This document shows positions 25,023 to 32,852 of a stretch of DNA of 32,852 nt, one piece after another. The position numbers were made by a program, and so were the translations under genes. This DNA comes from Rariglobus sp. (lineage in GTDB: Bacteria; Verrucomicrobiota; Verrucomicrobiia; Opitutales; Opitutaceae). The notes under the pieces were generated by a model. That model saw only the letters and a program-made list of their open reading frames with translations. It was not told the origin of the DNA and ran no database searches. The stretch spans positions 1 through 32,852 of the forward strand of contig JAQSWS010000036.1 in assembly GCA_029266495.1 (NCBI GenBank). The letters run 5' to 3'. Each line of letters begins with the position of its first letter. The first letter of the stretch is position 1.

Positions 25023-27250
25023 GTCACAAGGTTCTCATAACGGGCGGAGGGCAGGACGGTCAGGCGGCCTCCATTCGTGGCGTTGACGAGTTTCACGCCC
25101 TTTGCCGCCAAGGTGTCGCGCAGGATCTCGTAGCTTTTGAAGACCGGTCCGTTGTCGGCCCAGATTCGCTGCAGGCTTTCGAATTTTGAGGTGGACGTCT
25201 TGTGGAGCTTGGCGTCGTAACAATAGCGCTTGGAATCGTCCGGGCTCTCGATGCCATAGTCACAGTCGCATCCGAGCAAATAGATCTCCGTGCAGCCCAT
25301 GTGCACGGCCAGTGGTATACACATGGTTTGGATGACGGTATAGCCGTCGTCCAGATGCCTGCTGAGATCCAGATTGATCTTGCCCGCTTCGTCCACGAGC
25401 CGCTTTGGACGTTCGAAGAGGAGATATTTCACGTCCTCGCCGGGAAACAGTCCCGCCTCTTTTATATAGTCTCGAAAAGCGAACGAAAAGAATTTGGTGG
25501 CACCGCGCGCCTTGGCCTGCATTGCGGCATAATAATCGGGGTTCAGCTGAGGATCCGGCTTGTTCCAGCCGCCAAACATTTCGTGGGAGGAGACGCAGTA
25601 GTATTTCGGGCACAAAATCGAATACTGCTCGGCGTTTACAAACCAGTTTGAGACGAAGGTGATTTCGTCCTTTAGCTTGGAGAGGTCCTGGCTGTTGAGC
25701 GACGGGCCGTTGCCTATGATAAAACAACGACGCCCCGCATGTTTGTTCTTCAGCGCATGGATCCTGTCGTATTCCCCCGAGGCGACATACACTTCCCGGC
25801 GGCTCGCCCGCCACTGCTTTGTTCGTTGATTGGCGGGCAGATGCTTCCATTCCCTGACCTGGGCGCGCATGACGGGCTGGGCCATGTCAACCGCCGGGTT
25901 GGAGTGCCGCTTGTCGATGGCTTGATGTTTTTTGGGTTCGGGCCGGCCTTCCCTGGCCGACTTCGGTTTTTTTTTAACCGGGTTGGCTTCGGCCAGGCTT
26001 ATCCGGAGCTGGTTGCGGACCACGCGAAGATCCTTGCGCACCAGAATGGCAGCCGCGCTTCTGGACCGGCTGTAGATGGCGTCCGCCGCCTGTTTGGCAT
26101 CCTCCGAAAGCTTCTTTAGCCGGGCTTCTGTTTCGCCCAGGTGCCGCGCCTTTGTTTCGATCTCATTTTTCAAGGCCGCAATCTCTTTTGCTTTCACCTC
26201 CAGCTCCGACTTGGTGGAGCGCTGGTCCTCTTCAAGCTGCTTATAAGTTGCGACCCGGGCCGTGGCTTCATCGAGCGAGTTCCGACTGTATTGAAACACC
26301 TTCTGAAGGACCTGAACCCCGAGGGACTCAATTACCGCCTCCTGTGCCGCCGGTCGCCGGTCGTCGGCGCCTTGATCGATCTTTGGATTTATATAGAGCT
26401 CGGTGCCGGCTTCCGGATGGCGTCTGGCCAAGGCTTCGTTGGACGGGGCGAACAAGCCGAGAATGCGCGAACGCTCGCTGGCGCTCCAAAGACCCAAGGG
26501 TTCTTCCGGCGGTTTCGGCGAGCACGTCTCGAAAATTTTTCTAAGCTCCGACTTCGAAGACGCATCAAGGAACCGGTTGGCCTGCCGTAACATTTCGATG
26601 GCCTGTCGTGAGACACTGGGATTGACCGGCTGTTTAGGGGGAAGCGCGAGCGTGCCTTGATAGGCCCAGTTCTTGAAATGGGCATCCAAGATCAACCGGG
26701 GATCCTTATACGCCCGTTCGTAGGAGATCACCCGGACGCATTCCCGGCCGAACCGATCTTCATAGCAGGCGGCAACGCGGTTCCAATCCAGGTTTTCATA
26801 GGGAGTATTCGCGATGAATTCATCGAATGTCCAAAATCCTCCCTCCTTGATGGATTGATTATACCACGACTCGAGGAACACATCCTGACGCCTTGTGGAT
26901 AAAAGTATATGCACCTTGCAGTCGGTGAAGAGCCCGGGCAGCGCCTCCGCAATTGTTTCCACGTCTTTATACCCCGTATAGGGATTCCCCATGAAATGTT
27001 CTGATATCAAAATGATATTGCGTTCTTTCCAGCTGGAGTGGGCCAGTTTGATTTCATGATCGAGTTTCGCGACGGTGAGCGGATCAATCGGGTGGCCGCG
27101 GGCGAGCAGCGCCTTTGCGTATTTCACGCCTTCCGGATCGTAGCGGCAGTCGAGCGCGGACAGTTGCGCTTCAAGTTTTACGAGTTCCCGGTGCAGGAAG
27201 GTCGTGCCGGTTTTGTGGGCACCGACGTAAATAAAGATATTTCGCTTCAT
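25019..27250 (-). CDS. Sulfotransferase - coiled coil - GT42/DUF115-like fusion protein
   Basis: This 743-residue protein has three parts. Residues 1-320 are a sulfotransferase with the PAPS loop GAHKTGTT at 10-17. Residues of about 325-395 are coiled coil (ELEVKAKEIAALKNEIETKARHL), followed by a basic linker to about 430. From about 505 the C-terminal domain begins RRCFIIGNGPSL (GNGPSL at 513-518) and has TEIYLLGCDCDYG later, like GT42 sialyltransferases (CstII type) and like DUF115/MptE-type proteins. A GT42-like role would suit the CMP-nonulosonate pathway nearby. The ATG at 27250 (context ACCACTATG) is chosen over a GTG 33 bases upstream, which overlaps the previous gene. It may glycosylate and sulfate the capsule in one protein. 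Confidence 0.75.
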   Translation of the reverse strand: MKRNIFIYVGAHKTGTTFLHRELVKLEAQLSALDCRYDPEGVKYAKALLARGHPIDPLTVAKLDHEIKLAHSSWKERNIILISEHFMGNPYTGYKDVETIAEALPGLFTDCKVHILLSTRRQDVFLESWYNQSIKEGGFWTFDEFIANTPYENLDWNRVAACYEDRFGRECVRVISYERAYKDPRLILDAHFKNWAYQGTLALPPKQPVNPSVSRQAIEMLRQANRFLDASSKSELRKIFETCSPKPPEEPLGLWSASERSRILGLFAPSNEALARRHPEAGTELYINPKIDQGADDRRPAAQEAVIESLGVQVLQKVFQYSRNSLDEATARVATYKQLEEDQRSTKSELEVKAKEIAALKNEIETKARHLGETEARLKKLSEDAKQAADAIYSRSRSAAAILVRKDLRVVRNQLRISLAEANPVKKKPKSAREGRPEPKKHQAIDKRHSNPAVDMAQPVMRAQVREWKHLPANQRTKQWRASRREVYVASGEYDRIHALKNKHAGRRCFIIGNGPSLNSQDLSKLKDEITFVSNWFVNAEQYSILCPKYYCVSSHEMFGGWNKPDPQLNPDYYAAMQAKARGATKFFSFAFRDYIKEAGLFPGEDVKYLLFERPKRLVDEAGKINLDLSRHLDDGYTVIQTMCIPLAVHMGCTEIYLLGCDCDYGIESPDDSKRYCYDAKLHKTSTSKFESLQRIWADNGPVFKSYEILRDTLAAKGVKLVNATNGGRLTVLPSARYENLVT

Positions 27251-27260
27251 AGTGGTTGGT

Positions 27261-28712
27261 TCACGGTTTCGAATTCCATTCACGGGCCCAGCGGTTGGGG
27301 TCGGCCCACGGCGAGTGGGATCGTCTTTCAGTTTGCCGGATAATCTCGGGGAAATGCATGCGCTTCAGCGCGGATGGATCGTGGAGATTCAGGGAGAAGA
27401 CTTCCGCGCGCGCCATGGGGCGGTTGAAAATATAGATGCCGTCGACCCCGGACGACCATGCATTCAATGCTTCGCCCCGCCATAGCTCCGGCCTGATCGG
27501 GACCGACATGCTTGCGGACGAAGACGCGTCGGGAACGTTCTGTTCTATTCTGCGGCGCTCCAGGCACGCGTAATAAGGGACGTCATAGCGATGGCAGAAA
27601 TCGGCGAAGCTGCTCCATGAGCTTAACATATAGTAATCGCTATTTACTACCATGTCGACGAGGTCCTCCTTTAGCCATTCTTCTATATCAATGCCGATGG
27701 CACGGCAAAATTCGACGGAGTCGGGAATGCGCACCATCAACAAGATTGGCCGGCCCCGGTCCAGGGCGGTTTGATCAAGGTCCTTGCGAATGAGCCGGAC
27801 GAGATCCGTGATCAGCGCCAGCTGGCGGTCCGAGGCTTTTCCGCCATCGGCGACAGACTTGAACAGGATGGTATGCCGGGTGAAATCGAGTTCGATGCCA
27901 TCAAGTCGGTGCTGGCCGGCCAGTTTGTCCACACCGGCTTTGATGGCCCGAATAAACTTTTTCCTGACCTCAAAGTTATCATAGTTCAGGGCATTCGGGC
28001 GTGCGAATCGAGGTGGTCGGGACGTGGTGCCGACCAGAAACGGATTACCCTTTTTGTCGGTTGTGGAGGCCATTCGTTGCTTCCATCCGTGCAGCGACTT
28101 GACCGGGAGATTGTGATCGTGCGTATCATTGACCCGGATCGTCCAGAACACCTCCTTGCCATGATTTTTGAGATACTCCATGCATGTAACGAAAGGATCC
28201 TGACGGACCGCATTTCCGGGATTTTGGGCCTCCAGTTTGGCAATTATTTTGGGCCAAAAAGAATCGGTTTCGCCGCTATCATCTTTGAACTGTGGTTCCC
28301 AAAAACGGGAGCCTGCGCTTAATACAACCGTGGATAGCGCGGATGCTTCTTCGTAGCCGACCACCGTTCCTGTCAGGATGGCGGCATGCACATCCGTGAC
28401 GGAGGGGAATATGCGAATGCCATCTTTATTGACGAGGAGGGGCCTGGGCTTCTGACGAAGCTTCCGCCGGGTCATGTAGGGGGATGGGGGGTGATCGGCC
28501 CGATACTTTTGAAGAATCTCGGCTTCCTGTGTTCCCAACTGCTGGGCGGGGCGGTTTTCCAAGAGGCCGTCGGCGCGCCGGAGGCGGACGACGGTGTCAT
28601 TGTCTTCGACGATCTGCGCGGGATCGGAAAGCCGGACGGCGTGTGCGGTGCCGGTCAGTAATCCGGTGCAGCAAACGCAGACGAGAAGTATACACTGGAG
28701 GCGAAAAGGCAT
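27261..28712 (-). CDS. Secreted TIM-barrel, glycosidase-like protein
   Basis: This 483-residue protein has a signal peptide (residues 1-25, hydrophobic core at 8-20, ending TAHA). The mature part has strands and motifs seen in glycoside-hydrolase-like (GHL-type) TIM barrels: HGKEVFWTIRVNDTHDH at 184-200, LDGIELDFTRH at 270-280 with acidic E274 and D276 as possible catalytic residues, RPILLMVRIPDS, and DMVVNSDYYMLSS. The frame is open 12 codons further, but the ATG at 28712 precedes the signal peptide. It lies between two sulfotransferase genes, so it could trim or anchor the exported polysaccharide at the surface. No specific family name can be given from sequence. Confidence 0.7.
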   Translation of the reverse strand: MPFRLQCILLVCVCCTGLLTGTAHAVRLSDPAQIVEDNDTVVRLRRADGLLENRPAQQLGTQEAEILQKYRADHPPSPYMTRRKLRQKPRPLLVNKDGIRIFPSVTDVHAAILTGTVVGYEEASALSTVVLSAGSRFWEPQFKDDSGETDSFWPKIIAKLEAQNPGNAVRQDPFVTCMEYLKNHGKEVFWTIRVNDTHDHNLPVKSLHGWKQRMASTTDKKGNPFLVGTTSRPPRFARPNALNYDNFEVRKKFIRAIKAGVDKLAGQHRLDGIELDFTRHTILFKSVADGGKASDRQLALITDLVRLIRKDLDQTALDRGRPILLMVRIPDSVEFCRAIGIDIEEWLKEDLVDMVVNSDYYMLSSWSSFADFCHRYDVPYYACLERRRIEQNVPDASSSASMSVPIRPELWRGEALNAWSSGVDGIYIFNRPMARAEVFSLNLHDPSALKRMHFPEIIRQTERRSHSPWADPNRWAREWNSKP

Positions 28713-28723
28713 CACGGGGTCGA

Positions 28724-30238
28724 TCAGGCACTGCCGTAGGTCATCCACGAGGACTGGTCCCGGCCAAGGAGTGCGAATAACCGCTTGTTATGCGGTTCAT
28801 ATATACGGAAAAGATCCTTTTTGGCCTGGTCGGAAAAGGGATATTGATAGGCGTCTTGTTCGTTGAAGCGTTTGATTTCCAAGGGAACGCGGTGAACGCC
28901 TATAAAGTCCAGAATCTGCCCATAGGCCTGCCGCTCGTCTTTCTTGAAATCGTCAAGAAACGCGACGTGGACTTGTGAGCGCGGGTAGAGGGCGAAAATC
29001 TTTTCGAGCTGCTCGTCGTAGAATCCCCGGTCGAGAATGCGTTTGTCGAAGGAGGGTTCTTCCAGGTGTTCTATTTTGAATTCCCGTGCATGAAGCAGCC
29101 GGACCTCTTCCTTTACCTTTGGGCGTTGGATGTAATTATAGTGGGATTGGAAGCGACTGACGGGATCCCGCAATATCATGATAAGCTTGGCATCCGGCAA
29201 AGCGGCGCGAATGCGCGGCAGGTTCGGCAGGTCGGCATACGTGGGTGTTTTGTCGCCGTAAGCGATTATGCCGTCTTGTTCAGGGAAGTGGCTGCGATAC
29301 CAATCCATCCCTTGCTTGTAATTACGGGCCTTGTCGAAGAAGTGGACTTCATAGCCGCCCCTCGCCATGTGGATTTGGGGGTGTTCATGAAGATTGTGTC
29401 CAATGGAACTGGTGCCGCATTTCATTCCACCGATGATGAGAAAGTTGGGCAGCCGGCAGGTGAATTCCAGTGGCATGGCCGGTGGCTGTCTGGTTTCGAT
29501 ACGCGGCTTCGGTGCTTTCTTTGGCGAAGGGGGGGCGACGGCCATCAACCGGTCGGGACCGGCTGATTGAACCACGGGAGCAGGCGCGAGCGAAGTGGAG
29601 ATGCCTGCCTTGGCGGCCAGTCCGTCGAACGTGTAGCCAAAGGTTTCGATATCCTCTTTATATATTTCGGCGACGAGGCGGATGGTTTCCTCGTTATAAT
29701 ACTCCGAATAGTGTTTGTGACTGCTGCTATTCACATGGGGGAGGCTGTCGTTTTTTAGATTATAGGTTCGGGCCAGTTGTTTGAAATCATCCGACAACGA
29801 TTCGAAGCGAATGATATCGGAGACGCCGATCCGCCCATCGACATCCCGCAGCCAGATCACTTGGGGACGGAGAAAAACGGCCTTCCGGTTGGCGTTCCTC
29901 ACGTAGTCCTCGAAAGAGCCGCCGGCGGCGAGAAGCTCGCGATTGGGCCTTCCGCGAACGATGCCTTTTTGGGCCATTTTTAGCTCGTAAATATAGCTGC
30001 TGACCATCCGCGCCCAAGGATTCCGCACAATCGCGAAGGCCCGGTATTTTGTGGTGTTATATTTCCTTTTATACCGGGACCACGGGGCGTGGCGGGGAAA
30101 GGACTCCGGCCACAGCCCGGGATTCTCGCTCCGCCGTTTATACGATGGCGTCCATTTCCGGCCGAAGAACGCCTCCACGCTCTGTCCGGCATTTTTGGGA
30201 ATATGTATAAAAATGATTTTTTCTTCTTTTATAATCAT
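28724..30238 (-). CDS. Double sulfotransferase (two fused sulfotransferase domains)
   Basis: This 504-residue protein has two sulfotransferase domains in a row. Residues 1-205 match the Sulfotransfer_2 type: PAPS loop HIPKNAGQS at 12-20, 3'-phosphate site VRNPWARMVSSY at 71-82, and YSEYYNEETIRLVAEIYKED. Residues 215-258 are a Pro/Ala linker. Residues 265-500 match the heparan-sulfate/NDST-like type: GGMKCGTSS at 270-278, GDKTPTYADLPN at 328-339 and LRDPVSRFQSHY at 356-367. Each should use PAPS, probably on different sugar positions. It has no signal peptide or membrane helix, so sulfation would happen in the cytoplasm before export. It follows the neuB-like gene by 47 bases. Confidence 0.87.
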   Translation of the reverse strand: MIIKEEKIIFIHIPKNAGQSVEAFFGRKWTPSYKRRSENPGLWPESFPRHAPWSRYKRKYNTTKYRAFAIVRNPWARMVSSYIYELKMAQKGIVRGRPNRELLAAGGSFEDYVRNANRKAVFLRPQVIWLRDVDGRIGVSDIIRFESLSDDFKQLARTYNLKNDSLPHVNSSSHKHYSEYYNEETIRLVAEIYKEDIETFGYTFDGLAAKAGISTSLAPAPVVQSAGPDRLMAVAPPSPKKAPKPRIETRQPPAMPLEFTCRLPNFLIIGGMKCGTSSIGHNLHEHPQIHMARGGYEVHFFDKARNYKQGMDWYRSHFPEQDGIIAYGDKTPTYADLPNLPRIRAALPDAKLIMILRDPVSRFQSHYNYIQRPKVKEEVRLLHAREFKIEHLEEPSFDKRILDRGFYDEQLEKIFALYPRSQVHVAFLDDFKKDERQAYGQILDFIGVHRVPLEIKRFNEQDAYQYPFSDQAKKDLFRIYEPHNKRLFALLGRDQSSWMTYGSA

Positions 30239-30285
30239 GTTGGTCAGAAGGGCGCGTGGCCAAATCCAGGAAAATACGGGAGCGG

Positions 30286-31158
30286 TTAAACGCGCTTGAG
30301 CTTCTGGCGCTGCACGGCTTCGACAGGCAGAATCTCTTCTTTTTTATAGCCGAGGCTCTTGTGCACGTTGCGAAGATCGCGGACGAGCTTGCGCAGGCCG
30401 TCCGGCTCCAGGCTTGCGGCATGATCGGTGCCTTTGTTGGTGCGATCCAAGGTGAAGTGGCGCTCAAACCAGATCGCACCGAGCGCGAGAGCGGCGGTGT
30501 CGGCGGCGATGCCGAGGTGGTGTCCGCTGAAGCCGACCGATTTGACGCGGTAGTTGAACGTCTCCTTGAGGCGCACGATTTCGTGGAGGCAGATGTCTTC
30601 AAAGGCGACGGGGTAGCCTGAGGTGCAGCTGTAGATAACGAGGTCTTTCGCGCGGTCTTTATTCTCAAAGAAGCTTACGATTTTTTCCTCCTCTTCATGG
30701 GAGGTCATTCCGAACGAGAGGTGAATTTCCCCCTCATAGTTGTCGGCGAGCAGCCCGAGCATCTCGAAGTTGAGATTGCAGGCGCTGGGGACCTTGATGA
30801 GCGCCGGCTGCAAGGCGATGATTTCGCGGGCGGAGGTGACGTCCCAGACGCTGGTCGAGTAAACGGTGCCCCATTCCTCGCAGCATTCCTTCAGCTTGCG
30901 GTGCTGGTCGGCGGTGAATTCCAGAAATTCGCGATGCTGGCCATAGGTGGCACCGTAGGCGTTGGCGGGGTTGGGATGCGGCGCATTATATTGTTCCTCC
31001 GTGAGGAGCTCGCGCGGGGTGCGTTTTTGGAACTTCACCACGTCGGCGTGGCAGAACTGGGCGGCGACGCGGATCATTTCCAAGGCGGTTTCGAAGTCGC
31101 CGCAGTGATTACAACCGACTTCGGCGATGAGTTTGGGCTGTTCGATGGACGTATTCAT
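30286..31158 (-). CDS. neuB: NeuB-type nonulosonate synthase lacking the SAF domain
   Basis: This 290-residue protein is a TIM-barrel synthase of the NeuB family, which joins PEP and a six-carbon N-acyl or free sugar (or its 6-phosphate) to make a nine-carbon acid. Seen motifs: LIAEVGCNHCGDFETALEMI at 10-29, VVKFQKR, STSVWDVTSA, IKVPSACNLNFEML, CTSGYP, GFSGHHLGIAADTAALALGA, and FERHFTLDRTNKGTDHAASLEP near the end. Common NeuB proteins have about 345 residues with a C-terminal SAF (antifreeze-like) domain; this one stops after the barrel, so that domain is absent. The ATG at 31158 is 7 bases after the stop of the cytidylyltransferase gene and replaces a longer frame lacking family similarity. 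Neu5Ac, Kdn and other nonulosonates are all possible products. Confidence 0.87.
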   Translation of the reverse strand: MNTSIEQPKLIAEVGCNHCGDFETALEMIRVAAQFCHADVVKFQKRTPRELLTEEQYNAPHPNPANAYGATYGQHREFLEFTADQHRKLKECCEEWGTVYSTSVWDVTSAREIIALQPALIKVPSACNLNFEMLGLLADNYEGEIHLSFGMTSHEEEEKIVSFFENKDRAKDLVIYSCTSGYPVAFEDICLHEIVRLKETFNYRVKSVGFSGHHLGIAADTAALALGAIWFERHFTLDRTNKGTDHAASLEPDGLRKLVRDLRNVHKSLGYKKEEILPVEAVQRQKLKRV

Positions 31159-31165
31159 ATAGTGG

Positions 31166-32344
31166 TTAAAAAATATCCGTGGGCTCGGTTGAAATAAGGT
31201 TGAGCAGTTCGCGCACGGCGTCGTCGCCGCCGTTTCGTTCAAGGACGATGCGGGCGTGGGCTTTGACTTCGGGGTGGGCGCTGCCGACCGCGACACCGCA
31301 GCCCACCAGTTTAAAGCAACCGAGATCGTTCAGGTCGTTTCCGAGGAAGAGGGTGCGTTCCGGCGGCACTCCCTCGCTCTTGAGCCATTGATTCAAGGCT
31401 TCCTCCTTGGTGGAGACGCCGTGAATGCAGGGGAGCCCGAGTTTCTGACAACGGCTCAGGACGACGGGGTTGGTCTCGGTCGAAAGGACGAGGATTTTTC
31501 CTGGAAAGACTTTCTTGAACCGGCTGATGGCCAGGCCGTCGCCGCGACTGCAGACAATGCTTTCTTCTCCGCTTTGGGAGAGGTGGACGAGGTTGTCCGT
31601 AAACACGCCATCGAAGTCGAGGACGAGGGCCTCCAGGGGATTGGGCAGGCAGTTCTTCCGTTCCTCGATCTGGCGGGCCTGGGCGACGGTTTGCACGAGT
31701 TGCAGGTCGAGTTCCTCATCGATCTCGATCGCATGGTGGGCCGGGAGTTCCCAGCAGACGGTTTTGCCGAAGAAGCGGTGTTTTCGCTCAAGGAAGCCGG
31801 CGGTTTTAATCAGGTAGGCGGCGCCGTTTTCCATGATTTCGCGTTCGCGATCCTGACGGCGGGGGCGCTTGGATTTCTCATGGTTTACGCCGACCCAGTT
31901 TCCGAACAGGTCCTCTCTCCAGATAAAGCGGTGATTGGCCACCCCGGTGAAGGCGGTGTCGGCATTGGAGGCGATCGCATGGGCGATCATTTCTTCAAGA
32001 TCGGAAGCACGGGTGAGCGGGCTGGTGCACTGCAGAAACAGCAGGTAGTCGGGAACCCAGCCGGCAGCCCGCCAGGTTTCGAGCCCGTGGAGGAGGGCCA
32101 GTTCCGAACTGGCGGCGTCGCCGCTGAGTTCGGGCGGGCGCCAGATGATTTCGGCGCCGGCGGCTTTGGAGAGAGCGGCGATGGCGGGGTCGTCGGTCGA
32201 AACGGCGACGCGGTCGACTTTGTTGCAGAAGAGCGCCGCGTGAATCGTGTGGACGACGAGAGGCTTGCCGGCGACGTGGCGGAGATTTTTACCGGGGATT
32301 CCTTTGGAGCCCCCGCGCGCCGGAATGATTGCACCGATGGTCAT
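31166..32344 (-). CDS. neuA: CMP-nonulosonate synthetase fused to KdsC-like HAD phosphatase
   Basis: This 392-residue protein has two domains. Residues 1-225 are a NeuA-type cytidylyltransferase (P-loop-like IPARGGSKGIPGKN at 7-20, SPLTRASDLEEMI, GAAYLI, then HHAIEIDEELDL), which activates the nine-carbon sugar with CTP. Residues 236-385 are a HAD phosphatase of the KdsC type: VLDFDGVFTD at 241-250 (Asp243, Asp245) and LGNDLNDLGCF near 334. The domain order resembles vertebrate CMP-sialate synthetase. A phosphatase beside a NeuB-type synthase suggests that the sugar passes through a 9-phosphate. An upstream ATG at 32380 would overlap the regulator gene; the ATG at 32344 fits the family start. 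Confidence 0.88.
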   Translation of the reverse strand: MTIGAIIPARGGSKGIPGKNLRHVAGKPLVVHTIHAALFCNKVDRVAVSTDDPAIAALSKAAGAEIIWRPPELSGDAASSELALLHGLETWRAAGWVPDYLLFLQCTSPLTRASDLEEMIAHAIASNADTAFTGVANHRFIWREDLFGNWVGVNHEKSKRPRRQDREREIMENGAAYLIKTAGFLERKHRFFGKTVCWELPAHHAIEIDEELDLQLVQTVAQARQIEERKNCLPNPLEALVLDFDGVFTDNLVHLSQSGEESIVCSRGDGLAISRFKKVFPGKILVLSTETNPVVLSRCQKLGLPCIHGVSTKEEALNQWLKSEGVPPERTLFLGNDLNDLGCFKLVGCGVAVGSAHPEVKAHARIVLERNGGDDAVRELLNLISTEPTDIF

Positions 32345-32364
32345 GTTAGTTGGAAAAACGGGGC

Positions 32365-32852
32365 TTATTTGGTCAGCCATTTTTGGATGTGGCTGAACTT
32401 GGTGCGCCAGCGCTGCAGCTTCTTGATGCGCCCGGTGAGAAAGGCGTCCGTGTGTGAAGTGAGGCCGGGTTGAATCGATTCGATCTGGTCGAAAAAAAGA
32501 TCGAAGGCCGGGACGACACGGCCTGTGAACAGGCTTTTGATCACCACGCCCAGGTCGGGTTCGATGACGAAGGCTTCGCGGCGGGCGCCGAGTTCGAAGG
32601 CGGAACGGATCGCGCCGACGTCTTTCAAGGCTTTCAGTCCCTGGCCGGCGGAACTGCGGCTGATCTTGAGGGCATCGACGCAGTCTTGGGCGCTGACGGG
32701 GTGTTTTGAAGTGAAGAGGAGCCCGTAAATTTGAGCCAGCGACTTGGGGAACCCGAGGGTGTCGGCCAGCTGGACCCAGTGCTCGATCATCCCGAGTTCG
32801 GCGGGAGTAAGGGTGCGGGCGGGTGCATCCGCCGGTTCAGTCTCGGAACCAC
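32365..32852 (-). CDS. GbsR/MarR-like transcriptional regulator, 5' end outside window
   Basis: The visible frame stays open to the right edge, so the N-terminus is cut; an internal ATG at 32790 is probably not the start because the coding pattern (LTPAELGMIEHWVQLADTL) continues above it. The winged-helix domain carries GFPKSLAQIYGLLFTSKHPVS, then a DNA-recognition helix ALKISRSSAGQGLKALKDVGAI, typical of GbsR-type MarR relatives. The C-terminal part is helical and likely dimerises. It is the most upstream gene of the capsule run, 20 bases before the neuA start, and so may control the run and itself. The promoter lies outside the window. Confidence 0.8.
   Translation of the reverse strand, partial: GSETEPADAPARTLTPAELGMIEHWVQLADTLGFPKSLAQIYGLLFTSKHPVSAQDCVDALKISRSSAGQGLKALKDVGAIRSAFELGARREAFVIEPDLGVVIKSLFTGRVVPAFDLFFDQIESIQPGLTSHTDAFLTGRIKKLQRWRTKFSHIQKWLTK

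Noticed and set aside
31256-32473. Long plus-strand open frame (405 codons) opposite the neuA fusion
   Set aside because: Antisense shadow of a clearly conserved two-domain enzyme.

Overview
The window looks like a GC-rich Verrucomicrobiota chromosome, probably Opitutaceae-like. This is inferred from gene content and style (ACP-dehydratase fusion, cytochrome-PQQ dehydrogenase fusion, weak Shine-Dalgarno sequences), not from any marker gene. There is no rRNA, tRNA, CRISPR array or intact insertion sequence.

Left part (1-6853). A plus-strand operon encodes two exported or anchored proteins of unknown function and a CsgG/LpoB-like protein. It is followed by a frameshifted secreted-protein gene. 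A minus-strand block holds a GNAT acetyltransferase, a cytochrome c-PQQ sugar dehydrogenase fusion and an MFS transporter. The 281-bp divergent region upstream of the transporter carries a 17-bp palindrome that could be an operator.

Middle (6854-11788, plus strand). An ACP fused to a FabZ/FabA-like hotdog dehydratase and a FabF-like ketosynthase form a short acyl-chain module. A GT4 glycosyltransferase and a sulfotransferase with an N-terminal beta-type domain follow, overlapping by ATGA.

Right part (11795-32852, minus strand, read from the right edge leftwards). One run of tightly packed genes forms a capsule locus of the ABC-transporter (KpsMT) type. It starts with a GbsR/MarR-like regulator cut by the window edge. 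Next come a CMP-nonulosonate synthetase fused to a KdsC-like HAD phosphatase and a short NeuB-type synthase. A double sulfotransferase, a secreted TIM-barrel protein, a sulfotransferase fused to a GT42/DUF115-like domain and a GT8 transferase follow. The export machinery is KpsE-like, KpsM, KpsT, a second KpsE-like and KpsD-like. The run ends with a sialyltransferase-like protein, a GT4, an unrecognised GT-A-like protein, a small membrane protein, a heparinase II/III-type lyase without a signal peptide, and an alpha-oxoamine synthase.

Read together, these genes suggest an exported capsular polysaccharide that contains a sialic-acid-like nine-carbon sugar (Neu5Ac, Kdn or a relative) and is sulfated by several enzymes: four sulfotransferase domains in three genes. 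No KpsC/KpsS Kdo-linker enzymes are seen. The acyl module plus alpha-oxoamine synthase raise the possibility of a sphingoid or sulfonolipid-type lipid made nearby, perhaps as an anchor. That link is speculative.
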